Shown one piece after another: positions 1 to 5,973 of a stretch of DNA of 10,838 bases. Numbering within the stretch: the stretch's first letter is position 1; the number at the start of each line of letters is the position of its first letter. A program made the translations under genes and the position numbers. Origin of the DNA: Pseudomonadota bacterium (GTDB taxonomy: Bacteria; Pseudomonadota; Gammaproteobacteria; Burkholderiales; Burkholderiaceae_F); assembly GCA_021823635.1 (NCBI GenBank), contig JAKANT010000019.1:1-10838 (forward strand), written 5' to 3'. The notes below the pieces were generated by a model that was given only the letters and a program-made list of their open reading frames with translations, searched no databases and was not told the DNA's origin.

Positions 1-156
1 CTCGCGCCGACCCTGCCGCGCGACAAGATCATCCTGGTCAATCTGAGCGGCCGCGGCGACAAGGACCTGGCGATCGTGGCCGAAGCGAGCGGTCTCGAGT
101 TCTACTGTCGCGCGAGCTGCCGCGAAGCGGCGGCTGCGCTCAAGGCGCGGCGTTGA
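1..156 (+). CDS. trpB: Tryptophan synthase beta chain, C-terminal fragment
   Basis: The window opens inside this gene and shows its last 51 codons and TGA stop. TrpB condenses indole with L-serine to L-tryptophan using PLP, in an alpha2-beta2 complex with TrpA in the cytoplasm. The fragment contains LVNLSGRGDKD, the typical C-terminal TrpB signature (the glycine-rich SGRGDKD end). About 31 residues follow it, ending in an alanine-rich helix-like tail, roughly ten more than in E. coli TrpB from memory. The PLP lysine lies outside the window. The TGA stop shares its A with the trpA ATG (TGATG), which suggests translational coupling of the two subunits. The identification rests on the signature plus the adjacent trpA and is secure. 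Confidence 0.93.
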   Translation, partial: LAPTLPRDKIILVNLSGRGDKDLAIVAEASGLEFYCRASCREAAAALKARR

Positions 157-974
157 TGTCACGCATCGCGCAGCGCTTCGCGGCGCTCGCCCGCGACGGG
201 CGCAAGGGCTTGATCCCGTACATCGCCGCCGGCGATCCGTCGCCTGCGCTCACGGTGCCGTTGATGCAGGCGCTGGCGCGCGCCGGCGCGGACGTGATCG
301 AACTCGGCGTGCCGTTTTCCGATCCGATGGCCGACGGCCCGGCGATCCAGCGCGCCACCGAGCGCGCGATCCGCAACGGCGTCGGATTGCGGCAGACGCT
401 CGCGCTGGCCGCGGAGTTTCGACGCGGCGACGCGGCCACACCGCTCGTGCTGATGGGTTACGCCAATCCGATCGAGGCGATGGGGGCTGAGAGCTTCGTG
501 CGCGCGGCGTGCGAGGCCGGTATCGACGGCGTGCTGGTGGTCGACTACCCGCCGGAGGAGTGCGAGGCGTTCGCGCAGGCGTTGCACGCGGCCGGTATCG
601 ATCCGATCTTCCTGCTGGCGCCGACTTCCAGCGAGCAGCGCATCGAGCGCATTGCGAAGCTTGCCTCGGGCTATCTGTATTACGTCAGTCTGAAGGGGAT
701 TACCGGCGCGCGTCACCTGGACGTCGAAAGCGTGGCGACGCGCATCCCCCAGATCAAGGCGCGCGTGCGCGTGCCGGTCGGCGTCGGGTTCGGCATTCGC
801 GATGCGGCGAGCGCAGCCGCAGTCGCGCGCGTGGCCGACGCGGTGGTCATCGGCAGCCGCATCATCGAGGAACTCGAGCAGACGCCGCGCGAACGCGCGC
901 TTGAAGCGGTCGGGAACTTGCTGTCCGATATGCGCCGCGCGATCGACGCGGTCGGAACCGGGGTGACGGGCTAG
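156..974 (+). CDS. trpA: Tryptophan synthase alpha chain
   Basis: The 272-residue protein has the length usual for TrpA (E. coli 268). It cleaves indole-3-glycerol phosphate to indole and glyceraldehyde 3-phosphate, passing indole through a tunnel to TrpB. The TIM-barrel signature IELGVPFSDPMADGP spans residues 48-62 and places the catalytic Glu49 and Asp60 at the same numbers as in E. coli. The segment YYVSLKGITGA matches the conserved strand/loop 6 region, and GVGFGIRD with VIGSRII match the phosphate-binding loops near the C-terminus. The ATG at 156 is preferred over the in-frame TTG at 153: it overlaps the trpB stop by one base and has an AAGGCG-like ribosome site about 8 bases upstream. 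All key residues are intact. Confidence 0.97.
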   Translation: MSRIAQRFAALARDGRKGLIPYIAAGDPSPALTVPLMQALARAGADVIELGVPFSDPMADGPAIQRATERAIRNGVGLRQTLALAAEFRRGDAATPLVLMGYANPIEAMGAESFVRAACEAGIDGVLVVDYPPEECEAFAQALHAAGIDPIFLLAPTSSEQRIERIAKLASGYLYYVSLKGITGARHLDVESVATRIPQIKARVRVPVGVGFGIRDAASAAAVARVADAVVIGSRIIEELEQTPRERALEAVGNLLSDMRRAIDAVGTGVTG

Positions 975-988
975 ACACGGAGGCGCCG

Positions 989-1855
989 ATGAGTTGGATC
1001 GAGAAACTGCTGCCGCCGCGCATCAAGCAGGGCGGGTCCCGCAAGAGCGTTCCGGAAGGCGTATGGACCAAATGCCCCGGGTGCGAGGCCGTGCTGTATT
1101 CGGCGGAGCTGGAACGCTCGCTGTACGTCTGCCCGAAATGCAGCCATCACATGCGCATCAGCGCGCGCGCCCGTCTGGACGCGCTGCTCGACGCCGAAGG
1201 CCGCTACGAGATCGGCCAGGAGGTGGTGCCGGTCGATCCGCTGAAATTCAAGGACAGCAAGAAATATCCGGAGCGGTTGCAGGAGGCGATGCAGGAGACC
1301 GGCGAGACCGACGCGCTGGTCGTGATGGGCGGCTCGATCCGTACGCTGCCGGTGGTGGCGGCTGCATTCGAGTTCGGCTTCATGGGCGGCTCGATGGGCT
1401 CCGTGGTCGGCGAGCGTTTCGTGCGCGGCGTGCAAACCGCGCTCGAACAGAAGGTGCCGTACGTGTGCATTACCGCGACTGGCGGCGCGCGCATGCAGGA
1501 AAGTCTGCTATCGCTGATGCAGATGGCGAAGACCACTGCGATGATCGCCAAGCTTGGCGAGGCCAAGCTGCCGTTCATCTCGGTGTTGGCCGATCCGACC
1601 ATGGGCGGGGTGTCGGCCAGCTTCGCCTTCATGGGCGACGTGGTGATTGCGGAGCCGAAGGCGCTGATCGGCTTTGCCGGTCCGCGCGTGATCGAGCAGA
1701 CGGTGCGCGAAAAGTTGCCGGAAGGCTTTCAGCGCGCCGAGTTCCTGCTCGCCAAGGGCGCGATCGACATGATCGTCGATCGGCGCCAACTGCGCGACGA
1801 GATCGCGCAGCTGCTGGCGCTGCTGCTGCGGCAGCCGGCGGACGCGATAACCTAG
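989..1855 (+). CDS. accD: Acetyl-CoA carboxylase carboxyltransferase subunit beta
   Basis: This 288-residue protein is the beta half of the carboxyltransferase that moves CO2 from carboxybiotin (on AccB) to acetyl-CoA, giving malonyl-CoA for fatty acid synthesis. The partner subunit AccA is not in the window. The N-terminal four-cysteine zinc ribbon is complete: CPGC at 29-32 and CPKC at 48-51, spaced as in E. coli AccD. The crotonase-like carboxyltransferase core follows, with GGARMQESLLSLMQMAKT, then GGVSASFAFMGDV and LIGFAGPRVIEQTVREKLPEGFQ, the acyl-CoA-binding half. The start is well supported by a CGGAGG Shine-Dalgarno at 978-983, five bases before the ATG. It begins 14 bases after trpA and is probably co-transcribed with it. 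Confidence 0.97.
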   Translation: MSWIEKLLPPRIKQGGSRKSVPEGVWTKCPGCEAVLYSAELERSLYVCPKCSHHMRISARARLDALLDAEGRYEIGQEVVPVDPLKFKDSKKYPERLQEAMQETGETDALVVMGGSIRTLPVVAAAFEFGFMGGSMGSVVGERFVRGVQTALEQKVPYVCITATGGARMQESLLSLMQMAKTTAMIAKLGEAKLPFISVLADPTMGGVSASFAFMGDVVIAEPKALIGFAGPRVIEQTVREKLPEGFQRAEFLLAKGAIDMIVDRRQLRDEIAQLLALLLRQPADAIT

Positions 1856-1862
1856 CGACGGA

Positions 1863-1877
1863 CGCCGGAATCCGGCG
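1863..1877 (+). other. Short perfect hairpin between accD and folC
   Basis: The 35-base accD-folC gap contains a 15-base inverted repeat: arms CGCCGG and CCGGCG with a three-base AAT loop. A run TTTTCTTT begins only at 1885, eight bases after the stem, too far for a textbook intrinsic terminator, and folC must be expressed downstream. The hairpin lies just upstream of the non-ATG folC start, so an effect on folC translation or partial termination is possible. GC-rich hairpins of this size also arise by chance in such DNA. Confidence 0.3.
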
Positions 1878-1890
1878 GCATGGGTTTTCT

Positions 1891-3177
1891 TTGAGCAGGG
1901 TGACCCTTTCCCTGGATGCCTGGCTGGAGCGCATCGAGCGCCTGCACGTCCGGCCGATCGATTTGACGCTGGAGCGGGTGCGCGCCATCGCGCAACGCCT
2001 CGGCATCGAACTCGACTGCGCCACCTTCGTCGTCGCTGGCACCAACGGCAAGGGTTCGACTTGCGCGTTGCTGGATGCGATTCTGCGCGCGGCCGGTTAT
2101 CGCGTCGGCTTGTACACGTCGCCGCATTTGGTGCGCTTCAACGAGCGCGCGCGTATCGATGGCATCGCGGTCGAGGATTCAGCGCTGATCGAGCAATTCG
2201 AGGCCGTCGAAGCCGCGCGCGGCACGACCACGCTGACGTACTTCGAATTCACCACACTGGCCGTGCTGCGGCTGTTCCAGCAGGCACGGCTGGATGCGGC
2301 GGTGCTGGAGATCGGGCTGGGCGGGCGGCTGGACGCCGTCAACATCGTCGACGCCGACTGCGCGGTACTGACGTCGATCGACATCGACCACGTCGAGTAT
2401 CTCGGTCCCACGCGCGAGGCGATCGGCTTCGAGAAAGCGCACGTGTTCCGTGCCGGGCGGCCGGCGATCGTCGCCGATCCGCAACCGCCGGCGAGCGTGA
2501 TCGAAGTGGCGAAACGGGTGGGCGCCGATCTGTGGCTGCGCGGCCGCGATTTCGATGGCCACGGCGATCGACAGCAGTGGGCCTACCGCGGGCGATCGGC
2601 ACACCGGCCCGGCCTGCCGTACCCGGCGTTGCGCGGCGCCAATCAGTTGCTGAACGCGAGCGGCGCGCTGGCCGCGTTGGAGGCGACGGCGATGCGCCTG
2701 CCGGTCAGTCAGCAGGCGGTCAGGCAGGGTCTGCTGACGGTGGAACTGCCGGCGCGCTTCCAGGTGCTGCCGGGGCGCCCGACGGTGATCCTCGACGTCG
2801 CGCACAACCCACACGCGGCGTCGGAGCTGGCGGCCAACCTCGACGCGATGGGCTTTTATCCGCGTACGCATGCGGTGTTCGGCATGCTGCGCGACAAGGA
2901 TGTGGCGGGTGTGGTGGCGCGCGTGGCGCCGGCGATCGACGTCTGGCACGTCGGCCCGACCCCCGGGACGCGCGGGGCGACGGCCGAGGCGTTGGCGCAA
3001 GCGGTCCGAGCGGGCGCCGCCCGTGAGACCCGCGTGCACGTACACGCCACGCTGGCCGATGCCTATCGGGCCGCGCTCGCCGCGGCCGACCCCGATGATA
3101 GGATCATCGTGTTCGGTAGCTTTACGACGGTGGCCGAAGTGATGCGCGCTCGCGAGCGCGCGACATCGGCGGACTGA
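1891..3177 (+). CDS. folC: Bifunctional folylpolyglutamate synthase / dihydrofolate synthase
   Basis: The 428-residue product (E. coli FolC 422) belongs to the Mur-ligase-like ATP-dependent amide ligases. It adds glutamate to dihydropteroate, making dihydrofolate, and then extends folate polyglutamates. The P-loop GTNGKGST is at 50-57, followed by LYTSPHLVRFNER. EIGLGGRLDAVN starts at Glu140, His167 in DIDHVEYLG matches the metal-binding position, and DVAHNPHA (302-309) marks the C-terminal domain. No in-frame ATG fits. TTG 1891 is chosen because it places the conserved SLDAWLERIERLH helix near the N-terminus; GTG 1900 is the alternative. Neither has a good ribosome site. Longer in-frame reading upstream of 1891 is only a shadow of accD. 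folC sits inside the accD-purF cluster, as in E. coli. Confidence 0.95.
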   Translation: MSRVTLSLDAWLERIERLHVRPIDLTLERVRAIAQRLGIELDCATFVVAGTNGKGSTCALLDAILRAAGYRVGLYTSPHLVRFNERARIDGIAVEDSALIEQFEAVEAARGTTTLTYFEFTTLAVLRLFQQARLDAAVLEIGLGGRLDAVNIVDADCAVLTSIDIDHVEYLGPTREAIGFEKAHVFRAGRPAIVADPQPPASVIEVAKRVGADLWLRGRDFDGHGDRQQWAYRGRSAHRPGLPYPALRGANQLLNASGALAALEATAMRLPVSQQAVRQGLLTVELPARFQVLPGRPTVILDVAHNPHAASELAANLDAMGFYPRTHAVFGMLRDKDVAGVVARVAPAIDVWHVGPTPGTRGATAEALAQAVRAGAARETRVHVHATLADAYRAALAAADPDDRIIVFGSFTTVAEVMRARERATSAD

Positions 3178-3179
3178 CC

Positions 3180-3809
3180 ATGGCTTGGGCTTTCTGGCGG
3201 GCGGCGCAACGGACATCGCCACCACGCGCGCGCAAGGGTGGCGATGAAGGCGACGCGGCCGCGGCGCTCAAGGTGCAGGCGCGGCGCCGCTTGATCGGCG
3301 CCGCCGTGCTGCTGCTGGCGGCCGCGATCGTCGTGCCGTTGCTACTCGATCCGGCGCCGCGTCCGGTGACCGACAACATCGCGATCGACATCCCGAGTGA
3401 ACGGCAGCCGTTCACGCCGCGCCTTACCTTGCCGCCTCTACCCGATCCCGGCCAGGCGCCGTCGGCAGCTCCGCCTGAAGCCGCGGTCGGCGAGACTGTT
3501 GCCAAAGCGCAAGGCCCGGTGGAGGCTAACGCGGAGCGCCCGGCCAAGGAGATCAAAGCGGCGGAAAAGCCAAAGGACGGAAAGCTCGTCCTACAGGCGG
3601 CGGCGCTTAGCACCGAGGCGGCGGCCCGCGACTTGGCCGATAGATTGCGCAACGCCGGTTTCGCTGCGTTCACCGAAAAGGTCGAAACGAAAGACGGCGT
3701 GCGTTATCGCGTCCGCGTCGGCCCGTATTCGTCGCGCGACGAGGCGCAGCGCGCGCAGGCCCGGCTGCGCGCGCTCGGGGTTAGCGCGACGCTGGTGGCG
3801 ACGGGATGA
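3180..3809 (+). CDS. SPOR-domain inner-membrane protein, DedD-like
   Basis: This 209-residue protein starts two bases after the folC stop. An Arg/Lys-rich N-terminus (about 1-37) is followed by one hydrophobic segment (about 38-56), a Pro/Ala/Glu-rich linker (about 57-132) and a C-terminal SPOR-type domain (about 134-209) containing RYRVRVGPYSSRDEAQRAQARL. This is the layout of DedD/FtsN-type bitopic proteins: cytoplasmic N-terminus, membrane anchor and a periplasmic domain that binds denuded septal glycan strands. Position between folC and cvpA equals dedD in E. coli. The first SPOR strand reads VLQAAALST rather than the common VQVGAFS, so it is somewhat divergent. The family assignment is firm; a role in division is inferred from the family. 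Confidence 0.88.
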   Translation: MAWAFWRAAQRTSPPRARKGGDEGDAAAALKVQARRRLIGAAVLLLAAAIVVPLLLDPAPRPVTDNIAIDIPSERQPFTPRLTLPPLPDPGQAPSAAPPEAAVGETVAKAQGPVEANAERPAKEIKAAEKPKDGKLVLQAAALSTEAAARDLADRLRNAGFAAFTEKVETKDGVRYRVRVGPYSSRDEAQRAQARLRALGVSATLVATG

Positions 3810-4294
3810 CTACACTGGACTGGATCATCGTCGCCGTGTTGGCGCTGTCGGCGTTGCTCGGCCTATGGCGCGGTCTGATGCGCGAAGTTCTGTCGGTGCT
3901 CGGGTGGGTGGTGGGTATCGCGCTCGCGATCCGCTATGCGGCGCCCCTCGGCGAATCACTGCCGCGTGATTTCGGCTGGCCGGCGTTGCGCACGGGGCTG
4001 GCCGCGCTTGGCATCGTGGTCGCCGCGCTGTTCGCCGCGGCGGCGCTTGGCTGGCTGATCCACAAATTGATGGCGGTGGCAAAACTCTCGGGGACCGATC
4101 GCGCGCTCGGCGCCTTGTTCGGGCTCGTGCGCGGCGTGTTGATCGTTTTCGCCGTGGTGTTCGTGGCCTCGCGTACTGCGCTGGCGCAGCAGCCAGCCTG
4201 GCGCGAAGCCAAACTGCTGGCGCCCTTCGACGCCGGCGTACGATTGATTGTTCCTTACCTGCCGCCGGCGCTGACGCGCGGCGGCGCGGCCTGA
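3806..4294 (+). CDS. cvpA: CvpA family membrane protein
   Basis: The 162-residue product (also 162 in E. coli, as I recall) has four predicted membrane segments at about 5-20, 27-46, 64-88 and 103-122. The hallmark pattern LGALFGLVRG is at 101-110, at the start of the fourth segment, and the N-terminal LDWIIVAVLALSALLGLWRG is typical of the family. CvpA is an inner-membrane protein needed for colicin V production in E. coli; its biochemical role is unsettled. The ATG overlaps the preceding stop by four bases (ATGA), with no strong ribosome site, so translational coupling to the SPOR gene is likely. Its place just upstream of purF is the classical cvpA-purF pairing. Confidence 0.93.
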   Translation: MTTLDWIIVAVLALSALLGLWRGLMREVLSVLGWVVGIALAIRYAAPLGESLPRDFGWPALRTGLAALGIVVAALFAAAALGWLIHKLMAVAKLSGTDRALGALFGLVRGVLIVFAVVFVASRTALAQQPAWREAKLLAPFDAGVRLIVPYLPPALTRGGAA

Positions 4295-4308
4295 GGCGGG
4301 AGAGTCCG

Positions 4309-5829
4309 ATGTGTGGAATCGTCGGCGTGGTCGCGACCACGCCGGTCAATCAGTTGCTGTACGACGCGCTGCAGTTGCTGCAGCATCGCGGCCAGGACGC
4401 GGCCGGCATCGCCACTGCGAACGGCAACACCTTCCACATGTTCAAGGGCAACGGACTGGCGCGTGACGTCTTCCGCACGCGCAACATGCGCGCGTTGCCC
4501 GGTAACTCCGGCATTGCCCAGGTGCGCTACCCGACGGCGGGCTCGGCGTCGAATCCGGAAGAGGCACAGCCGTTTTACGTGAACGCGCCGTTCGGTATCA
4601 CGCTCGCGCACAACGGCAACCTGACCAACTGGGAGCGCCTGAAGGATGAGATGTTCCGCATCGACCGGCGGCACATCAATACCAACTCGGACTCCGAGGT
4701 GCTGCTCAACGTTCTGGCGCACGAGCTGCAATTGGCCAGCGAAGGTCTGGTGCTGGACCCGCAGACGATCTTCCGTGCCGTGGCCGGGATGCACCGGCGC
4801 GCGCGCGGCTCGTATGCGATCGTGGCCCAGATCGCCGGCTACGGTCTGCTCGGCTGCCGCGACCCGTACGGCATTCGGCCGCTGTGCTTCGGGGTGCAGG
4901 AGACGGATGCCGGCACCGAGTACATGATCGCCTCCGAGTCGGTGGCGCTCGAGGGACTGGGCTTCCGGTTCGTGCGCGACGTCGCGCCCGGCGAGGCGAT
5001 CTTCATCGATCTCGATGGGCGCTTCTACAGCCAGCAGTGCGCGCCGAATCCGAGCCTCAATCCATGCTTGTTCGAATACGTGTATCTGGCGCGCCCGGAC
5101 TCGGTGATGGACGGTGTCTCCGTGTATGGCGCCAGGTTGAAACTCGGCGAGTATTTGGCCGAACAGGTGAAAGCCGCGCTGCCGCTGGGCGACATCGACG
5201 TCGTGATGCCGATTCCGGATTCGAGTCGGCCGGCCGCACTGCAACTAGCGACGCGACTGGGCATTCCTTATCGCGAGGGTTTCATCAAAAACCGCTACAT
5301 CGGCCGCACGTTCATCATGCCGGGACAGGCAGTCCGCAAGAAATCGGTGCGACAGAAGCTGAACACGGTCGCCGTCGAATTCAAGGGCCGCAACGTGCTG
5401 CTGGTCGACGATTCGATCGTGCGCGGCACGACGATCCAGGAGATCGTGCAAATGGCGCGCGACGCCGGCGCACACAAGGTGTTCGTCGCTTCGAGCGCGC
5501 CGCCGGTGCGGTATCCGAACGTCTACGGCATCGACATGCCCACACGCTCCGAGCTGATCGCCGCCCGCCGTAGCGAGGAAGAAATCCGGCGCGAAATCGG
5601 TGCCGATGCACTGATTTATCAGCGCCTGGAGGATTTGCGGCGTGCCGTGCGGGACTGCAACCCCGCGCTCACCAGCTTCGAGGCCTCGTGCTTCGATGGC
5701 GTCTATATCACCGGCGACGTCACGCCGGAGTACCTCGATCGCATCGAACGCGCGCGACTTGCGCCGCGCGCGGCCGACGACACCCCCCGCAATCAGCTGT
5801 CGCTGGCGATCGAGCCCGCCGACGCGTGA
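4309..5829 (+). CDS. purF: Amidophosphoribosyltransferase
   Basis: The 506-residue enzyme (E. coli 505) catalyses the first committed step of purine synthesis: PRPP plus glutamine gives 5-phosphoribosylamine. Its N-terminus MCGIVGVV supplies the catalytic nucleophile Cys2 with no propeptide, as in E. coli PurF. Class II glutaminase residues are visible at Arg73 (VRYPTAG), Asn102-Gly103 and Asp128 (NTNSDSE). The phosphoribosyltransferase PRPP loop VLLVDDSIVRGTT is at 363-375. The C-terminus lacks the cysteine set expected of iron-sulfur-binding homologues and looks E. coli-like. A GGGAG ribosome site at 4298-4302 supports the start, 14 bases after cvpA. It is the last gene of the long operon; the nearest terminator is the one in the metZ leader. 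Confidence 0.97.
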   Translation: MCGIVGVVATTPVNQLLYDALQLLQHRGQDAAGIATANGNTFHMFKGNGLARDVFRTRNMRALPGNSGIAQVRYPTAGSASNPEEAQPFYVNAPFGITLAHNGNLTNWERLKDEMFRIDRRHINTNSDSEVLLNVLAHELQLASEGLVLDPQTIFRAVAGMHRRARGSYAIVAQIAGYGLLGCRDPYGIRPLCFGVQETDAGTEYMIASESVALEGLGFRFVRDVAPGEAIFIDLDGRFYSQQCAPNPSLNPCLFEYVYLARPDSVMDGVSVYGARLKLGEYLAEQVKAALPLGDIDVVMPIPDSSRPAALQLATRLGIPYREGFIKNRYIGRTFIMPGQAVRKKSVRQKLNTVAVEFKGRNVLLVDDSIVRGTTIQEIVQMARDAGAHKVFVASSAPPVRYPNVYGIDMPTRSELIAARRSEEEIRREIGADALIYQRLEDLRRAVRDCNPALTSFEASCFDGVYITGDVTPEYLDRIERARLAPRAADDTPRNQLSLAIEPADA

Positions 5830-5839
5830 TGCAGGGCTC

Positions 5840-5869
5840 TTGCCGGCCAGCCAGATCGCTGCCTACAAT
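5840..5869 (+). promoter_or_regulatory. Sigma70-type promoter for metZ
   Basis: A TTGCCG -35 box (5840-5845) and a TACAAT -10 box (5864-5869) are separated by 18 bases, starting 11 bases after the purF stop. Expected transcription start is near 5876-5877, one or two bases before the first stem of the SAM-II aptamer. That agreement makes the promoter more credible and implies metZ has its own transcript. It is predicted from consensus only. Confidence 0.7.
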
Positions 5870-5877
5870 CGCTTTTG

Positions 5878-5930
5878 TCGCGCCGATTTGATCTCAGCTT
5901 GCGGGCGCGTAACAAGTGCGGCTAAAGCGA
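5878..5930 (+). ncRNA. SAM-II riboswitch aptamer (metA-type) in metZ leader
   Basis: The segment reproduces the compact H-type pseudoknot of SAM-II. Stem P1 is CGCGCC (5879-5884) with GGCGCG (5904-5909), six perfect pairs. The long loop begins with the hallmark GATTTGA (5885-5891) and carries CTTGCG just before the 3' P1 arm. The 3' strand ends in the second hallmark GCTAAAG (5921-5927). Pseudoknot P2 can form between loop bases TTGCG (5899-5903) and TGCGG (5917-5921), with wobble pairs. The match is from memory of the SAM-II consensus. SAM-II binds S-adenosylmethionine and represses methionine genes such as metA, metX and metZ, which fits the gene downstream. Confidence 0.88.
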
Positions 5931-5937
5931 GCGAGGT

Positions 5938-5973
5938 AAACCCGCTTGGCTTGTGCCGGCGGGTTTTTCTTTT
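5938..5973 (+). terminator. Intrinsic terminator in metZ leader (riboswitch expression platform)
   Basis: An eight-base-pair stem, AAACCCGC (5938-5945) with GCGGGTTT (5959-5966), is topped by GGC/GCC around a TTGT loop after a small bulge. The run TTTTTCTTTT (5964-5973) follows and ends directly at the metZ ATG. The geometry is that of a strong Rho-independent terminator. The 3' arm also contains GGCGGG, the only Shine-Dalgarno-like stretch before metZ, so folding would hide it as well. The terminator can act as the OFF state of the riboswitch and would also stop readthrough from purF. Confidence 0.88.

Noticed and set aside
994..1890. In-frame upstream extension of folC through accD
   Set aside because: The frame is open only because of codon bias; its translation is Arg/Gly-rich and overlaps the verified accD gene.
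1863..1892. Hairpin plus TTTTCTTT as a Rho-independent terminator after accD
   Set aside because: The T-run begins eight bases beyond the stem and folC follows at once; kept only as a hairpin of unknown role.
2179..3225. 348-codon open frame on the minus strand opposite folC
   Set aside because: Arg/His-rich low-information translation typical of a mirror frame; it crosses the folC/SPOR boundary and folC is certain.
4255..5244. 329-codon open frame on the minus strand opposite purF
   Set aside because: Antisense shadow of purF, without recognisable domains.
5953..5973. GTG at 5953 as the metZ start
   Set aside because: It would lie inside the terminator hairpin with no ribosome site at proper distance; family N-termini fit ATG 5974 better.
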